This document shows, in pieces, positions 41,578 through 52,265 of a stretch of 64,000 bases of DNA. Made by a program: the position numbers and the translations under genes. Source of the stretch: Nocardioides glacieisoli (GTDB taxonomy: Bacteria; Actinomycetota; Actinomycetes; Propionibacteriales; Nocardioidaceae). The stretch is taken from contig NZ_SDWS01000002.1 in NCBI RefSeq assembly GCF_004137245.1, forward strand, positions 620,001 through 684,000. The letters run 5' to 3'. The notes below the pieces were generated by a model. It searched no databases, was not told where the DNA came from, and worked only from the letters and a program-made list of their open reading frames with translations. How positions within the stretch are numbered: position 1 is the first letter of the stretch; every line of letters starts with the position of its first letter.

Positions 41578-42519
41578 GTCGCGGTGCTCCAGGATCTGCT
41601 GGTCACCGCCTGACGACGACGGCACGCGGTAGTCGGTCCAGCCGTCGCCCGATCGCGAGCCGGCATGCCAGATGCGGTCGTCGAAGATCAGCGTCTTGAT
41701 GTCGAGGCGATCGGCGTTGGCCACGAGGTAGGTGGCCATCGCCCAGCCGCGCTGGTTGTTCTCGGCGTTGATCGGTCGGTAGAAGATGTCGATCGCGCGC
41801 CCCTCGTAGTGCGCCGATCCGTCCATGTGCCCGCTCGAGACGCCCCGCGGCTCGAAGCCGCCGAGCGACAGCGCGCCGAACCGGGCCTCGAGGTCGGTGC
41901 GTACGACCGCGGCCCGCGCGACCAGCCCGGCGTCGTCGAGGTCGTCCGAGTCCTCGTCGGCGTCGCCCGGGACGTCGCACCACATCGCCTGCGCCGAGTT
42001 GCCGGTGAGGGCCGAGGCCAGCGCGCGACCGTCGTCCTCGTGGTCGGCGTACGCATCGGGGTAGGCCGAACGCTGCACCGCCTGCGCCGCCACGGTGATC
42101 TCCATCTCGCGATAGCCGTCGATCTTCTCGAGCGCGTCGTAGAAGGCGTTGGTCGCGTAGACCGGGTCCATCAGCTGGGGGATCGTCCCCCAGCCCTGCG
42201 ACGTGCGCTGCTGGAAGAGCCCGACGGAGTCCCGGTCGCCGTAGTCGATGTTGTAGAGCTTCGACTCCTGGAACGCCGTGGCGAGCGCGATGCTCGCGGC
42301 CCTCGCCGGCAGGCCGCGCTCGATCGCGACGGCGGTGATGAGCGCGGCGTTCTCGGCCTGCTCGAGGTCGATCTCGACCCGGTGGCCGTCGACCTCGGCG
42401 GTGCAGCCACTGGTGTCGAGGATGGACGGCACGCCGCCGCGCTCGACCAGCACGACGGACGTGGCGACGGCTCCCAGGGCCACCACCGCTCCGATGGTGA
42501 CCGTCCGCAACGACGGCAT
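41551..42519 (-). CDS. secreted/anchored lysozyme-fold protein with D-Ala-D-Ala carboxypeptidase-like C-terminus, unknown role
   Basis: 322 residues. N-terminal hydrophobic anchor (TVTIGAVVALGAVATSVVLV). ALATAFQESKLYNIDYGDRD with SVGLFQQRTSQGWG resembles transglycosylase-type lysozyme folds (catalytic Glu plus GLFQ). The C-terminal half (GHMDGSAHYEGRAIDIFYRP, HRDHVHVDVF) resembles D-alanyl-D-alanine carboxypeptidase-like zinc domains with the SxHxxGxAxD pattern and terminal HxHVD. Widespread in actinobacteria as an unnamed protein. A cell-wall role is likely, activity unproven. Confidence 0.75.
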   Translation of the reverse strand: MPSLRTVTIGAVVALGAVATSVVLVERGGVPSILDTSGCTAEVDGHRVEIDLEQAENAALITAVAIERGLPARAASIALATAFQESKLYNIDYGDRDSVGLFQQRTSQGWGTIPQLMDPVYATNAFYDALEKIDGYREMEITVAAQAVQRSAYPDAYADHEDDGRALASALTGNSAQAMWCDVPGDADEDSDDLDDAGLVARAAVVRTDLEARFGALSLGGFEPRGVSSGHMDGSAHYEGRAIDIFYRPINAENNQRGWAMATYLVANADRLDIKTLIFDDRIWHAGSRSGDGWTDYRVPSSSGGDQQILEHRDHVHVDVFD

Positions 42520-42531
42520 CGCGGGCCCTGG

Positions 42532-43473
42532 CTAGTTGGCGTGCAGTGCCGCGTTGAGGGCGATGCCGGCGCCGTCCGACCCGCCCTTCCACGGCACGGC
42601 CTCGATGGCGCCGCTGACCGAGTTGCGGCGGAACAGGATGTTGTCGACGCCCGAGAGGGTGGCCGCCTTGACGACCTGCGGCTTGCCGTCGATGTCGGCG
42701 ACGGTGACCTTGGTGCCGGCGGTGACGTAGCAGCCGGCCTCGACCACGCAGTCGTCGCCGAGCGAGATCCCGATGCCGGCGTTCGCGCCGACCAGGCAGC
42801 GCTCGCCCACGGAGATGACCTCCTTGCCGCCGCCGGACAGCGTGCCCATCACGGACGCGCCGCCACCGATGTCGGAGCCGGCGCCGACGACGACGCCCGC
42901 GGAGACGCGGCCCTCGACCATCGACTCGCCGAGCGTGCCGGCGTTGAAGTTCACAAAGCCCTCGTGCATCACGGTCGTGCCCTCGGCCAGGTGTGCACCG
43001 AGACGCACGCGGTCGGCGTCGGCGATGCGGACGCCGGTGGGGAGGACGTAGTCGACCAGGCGCGGGAACTTGTCGACGCCGAAGACGGTCACGTGCTGTC
43101 CGGCGCCGCGGAGCCGGGCGCGGGTGGCCTCGAAGCCCTCGACCGTGCACGGGCCCGCGGAGGTCCACACGACGTTGGCCAGCAGGCCGAAGATGCCCTC
43201 GAGCGACTGGCCGTGCGGCTTGACCAGGCGCGTGGACAGCAGGTGCAGCCGCAGCCAGACGTCCTCGGTCGACGCCGGAGCGGCGTCGAGGTCGTCGATC
43301 TCGACCAGCCGCACCTCGCGACGTACGCCACGGAGGTCGTCGTCGCCCTCCAGCGCCGTCAGCTCGGCCGGTGCGTCGCCCTCGGTCGCGCCGAGCGCGG
43401 GGGAGGGGAACCAGGCGTCGAGGACGGTGTCGTCAGCGAGGGTGAGGAGGCCGTAGCCGGAGGCAGCAGTCAC
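42532..43473 (-). CDS. dapD: tetrahydrodipicolinate N-succinyltransferase
   Basis: 313 residues, the long actinobacterial DapD type. The C-terminal half is a left-handed beta-helix of hexapeptide repeats ([58 protein letters not shown]). Ends [10 protein letters not shown]. Transfers succinyl from succinyl-CoA to tetrahydrodipicolinate in lysine and meso-DAP synthesis. GTG 43473, divergent from a secreted protein gene. Confidence 0.95.
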   Translation of the reverse strand: MTAASGYGLLTLADDTVLDAWFPSPALGATEGDAPAELTALEGDDDLRGVRREVRLVEIDDLDAAPASTEDVWLRLHLLSTRLVKPHGQSLEGIFGLLANVVWTSAGPCTVEGFEATRARLRGAGQHVTVFGVDKFPRLVDYVLPTGVRIADADRVRLGAHLAEGTTVMHEGFVNFNAGTLGESMVEGRVSAGVVVGAGSDIGGGASVMGTLSGGGKEVISVGERCLVGANAGIGISLGDDCVVEAGCYVTAGTKVTVADIDGKPQVVKAATLSGVDNILFRRNSVSGAIEAVPWKGGSDGAGIALNAALHAN

Positions 43474-43539
43474 CTCACCAGCCTACGGATGCGACCCATT
43501 CCGCCCACATGCGCGTCCGCCCGGTGCGACACTGCGCCC

Positions 43540-44244
43540 ATGACCAGGCACCTCTCCTCCGTGGTCGGCCTCGTGCTCGCCGCCGTCCTCGCCGTCGTGG
43601 GCGTGGGCCCCGCCGTGGCGGACGGCACGGTCGCGGACGGGGTCACCCTGAAGGTCACCGCGCCGCGCTCCGACACGCTGGTGAAGGGCGTCTGGACGCG
43701 CATCCAGGTCACGGTCACCAACACCTCCTCGGTGCCTGCCGAGGACGTCCAGGTCACCGGCAGCGGCAACGGCGTCCGGTTCCGCAAGCTCTCCGTCGGC
43801 GCGCTCGATGCCCAGGGCAGTCGCACGGGGCTCGTGTGGGCGAAGCTCCGCGTGGCGTCGTCGACCCTCAAGCTCGATGCCACCGAGCTCGGCGTCCCCC
43901 TGGGGCGTACGTCGGTGAAGCTGGGGCTGCGGCCCGCACCCCTGCCGCCGCGTGCGACGGGGTGGTCGGGTGACGGCGTGGGCTTCCAGCTCCTCGGCGG
44001 CTACATCAACGTCCTCAAGGGCACGGTGCGCACCAGCTGCGGCACGACCGCGGACTTCCTCTTCCCCGCCATCGCCGTCCCGCGCAACAACGAGGTCTAC
44101 GGCACGGCGGTCGGTGCCGACGGCTCGCAGATGGAGCTGGTGCTGGACTTCCTCACGACCACGCGCGGCGTGGGCACCATGACGTACTCCTTTGACGACC
44201 GGTGTCGCGGGGTGCTGCGCTTCACCGTCCGCGCAAACCTCTAG
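43540..44244 (+). CDS. secreted protein of unknown function
   Basis: 234 residues. Signal peptide (TRHLSSVVGLVLAAVLAVVG, then VGPAVADG). The first mature domain (VTLKVTAPRSDTLVKGVWTR, IQVTVTNTSSVPAEDVQVTG) looks like an immunoglobulin-like/CARDB fold. The second contains two cysteines (RTSCGTTADF, DDRCRGVLRF) likely to form a disulfide. No catalytic motif recognised. ATG 43540 lies 66 bases from the divergent dapD start. Convergent with a DinB-family gene. Confidence 0.75.
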   Translation: MTRHLSSVVGLVLAAVLAVVGVGPAVADGTVADGVTLKVTAPRSDTLVKGVWTRIQVTVTNTSSVPAEDVQVTGSGNGVRFRKLSVGALDAQGSRTGLVWAKLRVASSTLKLDATELGVPLGRTSVKLGLRPAPLPPRATGWSGDGVGFQLLGGYINVLKGTVRTSCGTTADFLFPAIAVPRNNEVYGTAVGADGSQMELVLDFLTTTRGVGTMTYSFDDRCRGVLRFTVRANL

Positions 44245-44266
44245 TCGACCTGCTCACCGGACCTGC

Positions 44267-44797
44267 TCACTGGCCGGTGCGGCCGTCGATGCACTCGCGC
44301 ACGAGGTCGGCGTGCCCGCAGTGGCGGGCGTACTCCTCGATCATGTGGACGATGATGTCGCGCACCTCGGTGGGCTCGCCGTGGACGTCGACCACGGTGT
44401 CGAGGTCGGTGCGGTCCAGCACCTCGCGGGCGTACGCGATCTCGCCCTCCCACAGCGCGTGGGACTCACGGACCAGGTCGTCGTCGACGTCCGGGAGGTC
44501 GAACCCGCCGTCGTCGTCCTGGAAGAGCCGCGGGATGTCCATCCGCTCCTCGATCACCCGGCGGAACCAGCTCTGCTCGACCCGCGCCATGTGGCGCACC
44601 AGCCCGAGCAGCGAGATGTTCGACGGCGGCACCGCCCTCGTCGCGAGCTGGTCGGCGTCGAGGCCGTCGCACTTGAGCGCGAGGGTGCCGCGGTAGTGCT
44701 CGAGGTAGCCGACCAGGCACTCCTTCTCCCCGCGGGTCGGTCCCTCCTGCATCCGCGGGTCCTGGTCCTGGGGCAGCCACATGCCGTTGAAGTTCAT
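44267..44797 (-). CDS. DinB/DUF664 family protein
   Basis: 176 residues of the DinB-like four-helix fold. LGLVRHMARVEQSWFRRVIE and IIVHMIEEYARHCGHADLVR provide the three metal-binding histidines typical of DUF664. Members in actinobacteria are thought to be thiol-dependent (mycothiol or bacillithiol) transferases. ATG 44797; its promoter is immediately beside repeat B1. Confidence 0.88.
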   Translation of the reverse strand: MNFNGMWLPQDQDPRMQEGPTRGEKECLVGYLEHYRGTLALKCDGLDADQLATRAVPPSNISLLGLVRHMARVEQSWFRRVIEERMDIPRLFQDDDGGFDLPDVDDDLVRESHALWEGEIAYAREVLDRTDLDTVVDVHGEPTEVRDIIVHMIEEYARHCGHADLVRECIDGRTGQ

Positions 44798-44827
44798 GGG
44801 GCCCACCCAACCGGGCCCGCGGCGGCG

Positions 44828-44918
44828 TAGTCCAGTGAGATCTGGTCGGCCGCGCTCGGTAGTCCACTGAGGTCTGGCTGCCGAACCAGCCCTTCGACGA
44901 CCAACCCTCACTGGACTA
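44828..44918. repeat. REP-like repeat cluster B1 (left flank of cassette B): two direct arms, one inverted
   Basis: Arms begin TAGTCCAGTGAGATCTGG (44828), TAGTCCACTGAGGTCTGG (44860) and, inverted, TAGTCCAGTGAGGGTTGG ending at 44918; each is preceded by G (GTAGTCC). The two direct arms are 32 bp apart. Mirror image of the cluster at 46069-46159. Confidence 0.9.
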
Positions 44919-44984
44919 CACCGGCCCCTGAACCTGCCCTGTGGACAGCCGGTACGCCCCCTCCAGCCCGGGAACGCTCGTGGG

Positions 44985-46022
44985 GTGTTCACGCCGCCGC
45001 CCTTCCATCCGCGCCGTCCGGGTCTGGTCGCGCCCGTCAGATGTGACGCGGCCGGTCTCCTCGGCCCGCCACGGGGGCAGGCGCGCGGTCCGCGATGGCG
45101 TACGACCGGTTGCGGGCTCGTCGTGCCTGCGCACGTCGTGCAGACACCCGCCCAGCGGGCGGTCGAGGCGGCGGCCGTGCTGAAGAAGGACGAAGCCGTC
45201 ACTGGATGGGCCGGACTGGCCTGGCTCGGTGGCACGTGGTTCGACGGGACCTACGACGGCGTACGACCGAGGCCGGTGACGGTCGTGGCTCGAAGGAACG
45301 TGCGGGCGCAGCCCGGCTTCGAGGTCAGCCAGGAGTTCCTGCACCCCGACGAGATCGAGGTCGTCGACGGCCTCGCGGTGACCATGGCGGTCCGGTCGGT
45401 CGTCTTCGAGATGAGGTACGCCGACGGGTTGGGCGCGGCGATCGAGGCGATCGACATGGCGTGCTACTCCGACCTCGTGTCCATCGCGGAGGTGACGGCG
45501 TACGTCGGTCAGCTGGGGCCGGTCACCGGGATCCAACAGGCGCGTGACTCGCTGCTCGAGGCCGAGGAGAACTCGTGGTCGCCGCGCGAGACCAGGATGC
45601 GCGGCGTCTGGACGCGGCGTGCCGGCCTGCCCCGACCCCGATGCAACGTGCCCGTGTTCACCTTGGACGGACATCACGTCGGGACACCTGACCTCATCGA
45701 CCCAGCGACCGGGCTGGTGGGGCTGTACCACGGCGACAGCCACCTGAGTCTCGTGGGAGCGTCCAAGGACAACTGCCAGGACGCGGACTTCCGAGACCTC
45801 GGCCTCGAGCCAGTTGCGATGTTCGCCACGGACTGGCACGACCTCGGTGCCTTCACCCGTCGCCTTCTCGCAGCGGGCGCACGAGCACGTACGCGCGCGG
45901 GTGAGCGCGCCTGGACGATCGACCCACCGGCGTGGTGGACGCCCACCGAGACCGTCGCCCAGCGGCGGGACTTGGCCGACTGGCAGCGCGACCGCTACCT
46001 CCGCTACCGCCAGGCTGCCTGA
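44985..46022 (+). CDS. AbiEi-like/endonuclease-fold protein of cassette B, active-site Glu replaced
   Basis: 345 residues from GTG 44985. Homologue of the cassette A gene: WRTTGCGLVVPAHVVQTPAQR, EAVTGWAGLAWLGGTWFDG, SPRETRMRGVWTRRAG, CNVPVFTLDGHHVGTPDLID, WTIDPPAWWTP. Where copy A has GEYQG, this copy reads GLYHG, so the putative catalytic Glu is Leu, and the nuclease-like centre may be dead. The helical REDVARHERLR segment is also altered (KDNCQDADFRDLG). Enclosed by mirror-symmetric GTAGTCC repeat clusters. Function unknown; a binding or regulatory role is possible. Confidence 0.73.
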   Translation: MFTPPPFHPRRPGLVAPVRCDAAGLLGPPRGQARGPRWRTTGCGLVVPAHVVQTPAQRAVEAAAVLKKDEAVTGWAGLAWLGGTWFDGTYDGVRPRPVTVVARRNVRAQPGFEVSQEFLHPDEIEVVDGLAVTMAVRSVVFEMRYADGLGAAIEAIDMACYSDLVSIAEVTAYVGQLGPVTGIQQARDSLLEAEENSWSPRETRMRGVWTRRAGLPRPRCNVPVFTLDGHHVGTPDLIDPATGLVGLYHGDSHLSLVGASKDNCQDADFRDLGLEPVAMFATDWHDLGAFTRRLLAAGARARTRAGERAWTIDPPAWWTPTETVAQRRDLADWQRDRYLRYRQAA

Positions 46023-46068
46023 TCAGTGGCGGGTGAGGTGGCTGCTCGACCTTGCCTGCCGACCGGGG

Positions 46069-46159
46069 TAGTCCAGTGAGGGATGGCTGTCCAGGAGGGG
46101 GTCCGGCAGCCAATTCTCACTGGACTACCCCGACGGGGCAGCCAGAAGTCACTGGACTA
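46069..46159. repeat. REP-like repeat cluster B2 (right flank of cassette B): one direct arm, two inverted
   Basis: Direct arm TAGTCCAGTGAGGGATGG from 46069; inverted arms whose minus-strand reads begin TAGTCCAGTGAGAATTGG (ending 46127) and TAGTCCAGTGACTTCTGG (ending 46159), 32 bp apart. With B1 this gives the cassette imperfect terminal inverted repeats. Confidence 0.9.
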
Positions 46160-46164
46160 CCGAG

Positions 46165-46418
46165 GCGGCGGCAAACCGATTGGCGCGGGCCTCGGCGCGC
46201 GCCGTACGATCGCGGCAGGCGTCTGAGCCGTCATCAGCGGCGAGCCTCGGGAAGAACGGGTACGGCGATCCGGCCGGCACCTCAGTAGAACCCGGCGGGT
46301 GCGGCCCGACACAGCCGGAACGAGCGGGGATCCCCGGATCCCAAGCGAGGTGGTACCGCGGCAGACGTCGTCCTCGTGTCAGGAGACCGAGACACGACGC
46401 ACCGCGAGGAGCACCCAG
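46165..46418 (+). promoter_or_regulatory. translational T-box riboswitch of ileS
   Basis: Leader contains AGGTGGTACCGCGG (46349-46362), the T-box core; UGGU predicts a tRNA with A73, as in tRNA-Ile. Upstream AGGC...GCCGTCATCAGCGGC...GCCT near 46218-46248 forms an ultrashort stem I with ATC as specifier. TCCTCG (46371-46376) can pair with CGAGGA (46405-46410), which holds the SD, while TCGTGTC/GACACGA forms a competing hairpin. This is the known actinobacterial ileS T-box arrangement. Confidence 0.9.
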
Positions 46419-49400
46419 ATGACCTACCCCAAGGTCTCGCACACCGATGCCACGACCGTCGCGAGCAGCCCCCGCTTCCCGGCGATCGAGGAGGCGGTGC
46501 TCGCCTACTGGGAGGCCGACGACACCTTCCGCGCGAGCGTCGAGCAGCGCGACGCGGGTGACGACGGCAGCAACGAGTTCGTCTTCTACGACGGCCCGCC
46601 GTTCGCGAACGGTCTGCCGCACTACGGCCACCTGCTCACCGGCTACGTCAAGGACCTCATCCCGCGCTACCAGACGATGCGCGGCCACAAGGTCGAGCGC
46701 CGCTTCGGCTGGGACACCCACGGCCTGCCCGCCGAGCTCGAGGCGATGCGGCTCAACGGCATCAAGACCACCGACGAGATCGTCGAGCTCGGCATCGAGA
46801 AGTTCAACGAAGCCTGCCGCCAGTCGGTCCTGAAGTACACCGGCGAGTGGCGCGACTACGTCACCCGCCAGGCCCGCTGGGTCGACTTCGACAACGACTA
46901 CCGCACCATGAACCCGGAGTTCATGGAGTCGGTCATGTGGGCCTTCAAGCAGCTCCACGAGAAGGGCCTGGTCTACGAGGGCTTCCGCGTGCTGCCCTAC
47001 TGCTGGCAGGACGAGACGCCGCTGTCCAACCACGAGCTGCGGATGGACGACGACGTCTACCAGATGCGGCAGGACCCGGCCGTCACCGTCGGCTACGACG
47101 TCACGACCGACGGCCCGATGAAGGGCGTCAAGGTCCTCGTCTGGACGACCACCCCCTGGACCCTCCCGAGCAACCTCGCCGTCATGGTCGGCGAGGACAT
47201 CGACTACGTCGTCGTGGAGTCCGACGGACCCACCGGCAGCACCGAGCGCTACCTGATCGCCGACGCCCGCCTGGCGTCGTACAAGCGCGAGCTCTTCCCC
47301 GACACCGACGAGCCCACGATCGTCTCCCGGCACACGGGCGCCGACCTCGTCGGCCTCGAGTACGCCCCGCCGTTCTCCTACTACGCCGGCCACCCGAAGG
47401 CCTTCCGCCTCGTGCCGGCCGAGTTCGTCACGACCACGGACGGCACCGGGCTCGTCCACACCGCCGGCGCCTTCGGTGAGGACGACAAGGTCGTCACCGA
47501 CCGCGAGGGCATCGAGGCGGTCATGCCGGTCGGCAAGGACGGGCGGTTCACGTTCCCGGTCACCGACTACGAGGGCATGCAGGTCTTCGACTCCAACCTC
47601 CAGGTCATCGACCACCTCAAGGCCGCCACCACGGGCGCCGGCGAGACGGGCTCCGTCACGCCCGGCACCGTGCTCGTGCGCCGCGAGACCTACGACCACT
47701 CCTACCCGCACTGCTGGCGCTGCCGGCAGCCCCTGATCTACAAGGGCGTCTCGTCGTGGTTCGTCGAGGTGACCAAGGTCAAGGAGCGGCTGATCGCGCT
47801 CAACCAGGACATCCGCTGGGTGCCCGACCACATCAAGGACGGCCAGTTCGGCAAGTGGCTGGAGAACGCCCGCGACTGGTCGATCACCCGCAACCGCTTC
47901 TGGGGCAGCCCGGTGCCGGTGTGGAAGTCCGACGACGAGCACTACCCGCGGATCGACGTCTACGGCTCGTTCGAGGAGATCGAGCGCGACTTCGGCCGGC
48001 TGCCGCTAGGCCAGGCCGGCAACCCCGACCTGCACCGCCCGTACGTCGACGACCTGACGCGCCCGAACCCCGACGACCCGACCGGGAAGTCGACCATGCG
48101 CCGGGTCACCGACGTCCTCGACGTGTGGTTCGACTCCGGCTCGATGTCGTTCGCGCAGGTGCACTACCCGTTCGAGAACAAGGACTGGTTCGACAACCAC
48201 TTCCCGGGCGACTTCATCGTCGAGTACATCGGCCAGACCCGCGGCTGGTTCTACACGATGCACGTCCTGGCCGGCGCGATCTTCGACCGTCCGGCGTTCT
48301 CGACGTGCCTGAGCCACGGCATCGTCCTGGGCAACGACGGCCAGAAGATGTCGAAGTCGCTGCGCAACTACCCCGACGTCCGCGAGGTCTTCGACCGCGA
48401 CGGCGCCGACGCGATGCGCTGGTTCCTCATGTCGAGCCCGATCCTGCGCGGCGGCAACCTCGTCGTCACCGAGCAGGGCATCCGCGACTCGGTGCGGCAG
48501 GTGCTGATCCCGCTGTGGAACAGCTGGTCCTTCTTCAGCCTGTACGCCAACGCGGCGGGCGACGGCAGCGGCCACGAGGCCACCTGGCGGACCGACAGCG
48601 CGGACCCGATGGACCGCTACATCCTGGCCAAGCTGCGCGACTACGTCGCCGCGATGACCGACCAGCTCGACAACTACGAGGTGGCCGCGGCGTGCGACTC
48701 GACGCGCGGCTTCCTCGACGTGCTCACCAACTGGTACATCCGCCGCTCGCGCGAGCGCTTCTGGGACGAGGACGCCGACGCCTTCGACACCCTCTACACG
48801 GTGCTCGAGGTCGTCTGCCGGGTCACCGCGCCGCTGATGCCGCTGACGACCGAGGAGGTCTGGCGCGGTCTCACGGGCGAGCGCTCGGTCCACCTCACCG
48901 ACTGGCCGTCGGCCGACGACCTGCCCGCCGACGAGGCGCTCGTGGCCTCGATGGACGCCGTCCGTGACGTCTGCTCCGCCGGCTCCGCGCTGCGCAAGGC
49001 GGCCAACCTGCGCAACCGCCTGCCCCTGCAGTCGCTCACCGTCGTCGTGCCCGACGCGTCGGGCCTCGCCGGCTTCGACCGGCTGGTGGCCGACGAGCTG
49101 AACCTCAAGGAGGTCCGGCTCCTCGACCTCGACACCCCCGAGGCGGCGTCGTACGGCGTCGAGCAGCGGCTCACCGTCAACGCCCGCGCGGCGGGCCCGC
49201 GGCTCGGCAAGGACGTGCAGCTGGCGATCAAGGGCTCGAAGACCGGCGACTGGTCGGTCGCCGAGGACGGCACCGTCACCTCCGGCGGGCTCGCGCTGGT
49301 CGAGGGGGAGTACGCCCTCGACACCGTCGCGGGCGACGCGTCCGGTGGCACGGCGACCGGTGTGCTGCCGCGCGGCGGCTTCGTCGTCCTCGACACCGAG

Positions 49401-49652
49401 GTGACGCCCGAGCTCGAGGCCGAGGGCACCGCCCGCGACCTGGTGCGCGCGGTCCAGCAGGCCCGCAAGGACGCCGGCCTCGCCGTCTCGGACCGGATCG
49501 CGCTCACCGTCTCCGCCCCGGCGGAGGTCCTCGACGCTGCCCGGACCCACGAGGGCCTCCTCGCCGAGGAGACCCTCGCGACGTCGGTGTCGTACGCCGA
49601 TGCGGCCGAGGTCGCCGTCGACGTCGTCCGTCAGACCGACAGCCTCCGGTAG
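46419..49652 (+). CDS. ileS: isoleucyl-tRNA synthetase
   Basis: 1077 residues, the long class I IleRS. HIGH-type motif in [15 protein letters not shown], editing (CP1) domain with [36 protein letters not shown], and the KMSKS loop in [18 protein letters not shown]. The type with HYGH and the long C-terminal region corresponds to the eukaryotic-like IleS2 class, which is often less sensitive to mupirocin. ATG 46419 with SD GAGGAG eight bases upstream. Controlled by the T-box leader. Its last 22 bases overlap the convergent ABC permease gene. Confidence 0.96.
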   Translation: MTYPKVSHTDATTVASSPRFPAIEEAVLAYWEADDTFRASVEQRDAGDDGSNEFVFYDGPPFANGLPHYGHLLTGYVKDLIPRYQTMRGHKVERRFGWDTHGLPAELEAMRLNGIKTTDEIVELGIEKFNEACRQSVLKYTGEWRDYVTRQARWVDFDNDYRTMNPEFMESVMWAFKQLHEKGLVYEGFRVLPYCWQDETPLSNHELRMDDDVYQMRQDPAVTVGYDVTTDGPMKGVKVLVWTTTPWTLPSNLAVMVGEDIDYVVVESDGPTGSTERYLIADARLASYKRELFPDTDEPTIVSRHTGADLVGLEYAPPFSYYAGHPKAFRLVPAEFVTTTDGTGLVHTAGAFGEDDKVVTDREGIEAVMPVGKDGRFTFPVTDYEGMQVFDSNLQVIDHLKAATTGAGETGSVTPGTVLVRRETYDHSYPHCWRCRQPLIYKGVSSWFVEVTKVKERLIALNQDIRWVPDHIKDGQFGKWLENARDWSITRNRFWGSPVPVWKSDDEHYPRIDVYGSFEEIERDFGRLPLGQAGNPDLHRPYVDDLTRPNPDDPTGKSTMRRVTDVLDVWFDSGSMSFAQVHYPFENKDWFDNHFPGDFIVEYIGQTRGWFYTMHVLAGAIFDRPAFSTCLSHGIVLGNDGQKMSKSLRNYPDVREVFDRDGADAMRWFLMSSPILRGGNLVVTEQGIRDSVRQVLIPLWNSWSFFSLYANAAGDGSGHEATWRTDSADPMDRYILAKLRDYVAAMTDQLDNYEVAAACDSTRGFLDVLTNWYIRRSRERFWDEDADAFDTLYTVLEVVCRVTAPLMPLTTEEVWRGLTGERSVHLTDWPSADDLPADEALVASMDAVRDVCSAGSALRKAANLRNRLPLQSLTVVVPDASGLAGFDRLVADELNLKEVRLLDLDTPEAASYGVEQRLTVNARAAGPRLGKDVQLAIKGSKTGDWSVAEDGTVTSGGLALVEGEYALDTVAGDASGGTATGVLPRGGFVVLDTEVTPELEAEGTARDLVRAVQQARKDAGLAVSDRIALTVSAPAEVLDAARTHEGLLAEETLATSVSYADAAEVAVDVVRQTDSLR

Positions 49653-50415
49653 GCGCGCGCCGAGAGCGGGACGAACACGGCAGCCAGCACCAGCGGCCAG
49701 ACGAGCGCCACCGCCACGGGGTGGTCGGCCAGGATCCCGTCGGTGATCCCGGCCGGGTTGCCGAAGAGCTCGCGGCACGCCGCGGCCGTGGCGGAGACGG
49801 GGTTCCACTGCGCGAGGAACCCCAGCCAGGCCGGCATGTCCTGGGGCGAGACGAACACGCTCGACAGGAAGCCGATCGGCCAGACGAGGATCTGCACCGC
49901 CATCACGCCGCCCTCGCCGCGGAGGACCAGGCCGAGGAAGATCCCCAGCCACAGGAGCGCGAAGCGGAGCCAGAGCAGCAGGCCCACCGCCAGCAGGCTC
50001 TCCGACCACGACCCGCCGGCGCGCCAGCCGATCAGCAGGCCGCCCGCCATCAGGACGAGCAGCTCGACGGTCGAGTTGGCGAGGTCCGCGCCCGCACGGC
50101 CGAGCGGCACAGCGACGCTGCTGATCGGCAGCGAGCGGAAGCGGTGGGTCACGCCCTTCTTGGAGTCGTTGGCGATCGCCGTCATCGTCCCCTCGAGGCC
50201 GAACATCATGGCGAGGGCGAACATCCCGGGCATCAGGTACGACAGGTAGTCGCCGCCGCCGGGCAGCTCGATCGAACCGCCGAGGAGGTAGCCGAAGACG
50301 AGCAGCAGCATGATCGTGAAGGCGATCCCGAACAGCGGCGTCCAGGGCTCGCGCTGCCAGTGCTTCAGGTCGCGGAGCATGATGATCCAGCTCTGTCGCA
50401 GGGCGCTGGTCGTGT

Positions 50416-50419
<4 letters not shown>
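49631..50419 (-). CDS. ABC-2 type permease of a DrrAB-like exporter
   Basis: 262 residues, six membrane helices, ABC-2 membrane fold. Conserved [21 protein letters not shown] and [20 protein letters not shown] (the ABC-2 signature in DrrB-type proteins). ATG 50419 overlaps the ATPase stop (ATGA), so they form a two-gene operon. Convergent with ileS, overlapping it by 22 bases. Confidence 0.9.
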
Positions 50420-51405
<986 letters not shown>

Positions 51406-51418
51406 CGTTCCTCCAATA

Positions 51419-51479
51419 ATCGTACGACGTACGGAGTTAAGCGCGCGGAGCGTACCATATATTCCGTACGGCGTACGAT
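51419..51479. promoter_or_regulatory. mirrored TetR operator pair between exporter and regulator
   Basis: ATCGTACGACGTACGGA (51419-51435) and its near-perfect inverted copy TCCGTACGGCGTACGAT (51463-51479), 16 of 17 identical after reversal. Each half is itself made of CGTACG repeats. The pair sits in the 91-bp divergent promoter of the ABC exporter and TetR gene. Confidence 0.8.
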
Positions 51480-51496
51480 GTCGTTAGGGTGGACGC

Positions 51497-52252
51497 GTGC
51501 CCGACCCCGATCCCGTGCTCAAGCTGCTGTGGCGGCACCACGCCACGAGCCCCGATGTGGCCCCGCGCCGGGGGCCGAAGCAGAAGGTGAGCGTCGACGA
51601 CGTCGTCGACGCTGCTATCGACCTCGCCGACGCCGACGGGCTGGCTGCGCTGTCGATGCGGGGCCTCGCGCAGCGCCTCGGCCTCGGGGCGATGACGCTC
51701 TACACCTACGTCGCCACTCGCAACGACCTCGTCGTGCTGATGGTCGACCAGGTCGTCGGCCGCAGGGTGCTGCCGCCGCACCCCGACGACCTGCGCGAGC
51801 GGCTCGAGCAGGTGGCCCGGATGCAGTACGACGACTGCCGCGCCCACCCGTGGCTCCTGGACGTGACGGGTCTGCGGGCCTGGCTCGGGCCGCACGTGGC
51901 GGACCGTTACGAGTGGCAGCTCGGCGCGGTCGAGGGCCTCGGCCTCGACGACATCGAGATGGACCAGACCGTCACCCTCCTCGCCACCTTCGGCACCGGC
52001 GCCGCGCGGGCCGAGGAGGCCGTACGCCACGCCGAGCGCGAGACCGGGATGACCGACGCGGTCTGGTGGGAGGCCAACCACGAGGCGCTCACTGAGGTGA
52101 TGGCCGGGCGCGAGTACCCGCTCGCCGGCCGCGTCGGCACGGCCGCGGGGGAGGCCTACCAGGCCGCCAGCGACCCGCGGCGCGAGCTGGACTTCGGGCT
52201 CGCCCGGATCGTCGACGGGCTGGTCGCCCACCTCGCGGAACGGGCACGCTGA
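51497..52252 (+). CDS. TetR/AcrR-family regulator of the adjacent exporter
   Basis: 251 residues. N-terminal HTH (VDDVVDAAIDLADADGLAAL, SMRGLAQRLGLGAMTLYTYV) preceded by a Pro-rich arm (APRRGPKQK), then a TetR_C-type ligand domain. The length and arm resemble TetR/TcmR-like repressors that control drug exporters. GTG 51497. Expected to bind the mirrored CGTACG sites and repress both itself and the DrrAB-like operon. Confidence 0.9.
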   Translation: MPDPDPVLKLLWRHHATSPDVAPRRGPKQKVSVDDVVDAAIDLADADGLAALSMRGLAQRLGLGAMTLYTYVATRNDLVVLMVDQVVGRRVLPPHPDDLRERLEQVARMQYDDCRAHPWLLDVTGLRAWLGPHVADRYEWQLGAVEGLGLDDIEMDQTVTLLATFGTGAARAEEAVRHAERETGMTDAVWWEANHEALTEVMAGREYPLAGRVGTAAGEAYQAASDPRRELDFGLARIVDGLVAHLAERAR

Positions 52253-52265
52253 CAAGATGGCGGGC

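Noticed and set aside
44250..44272. Direct repeat CCTGCTCAC-type between the secreted protein and the DinB gene
   Set aside because: Two short 9-10 bp copies only, no hairpin; likely chance in this composition.
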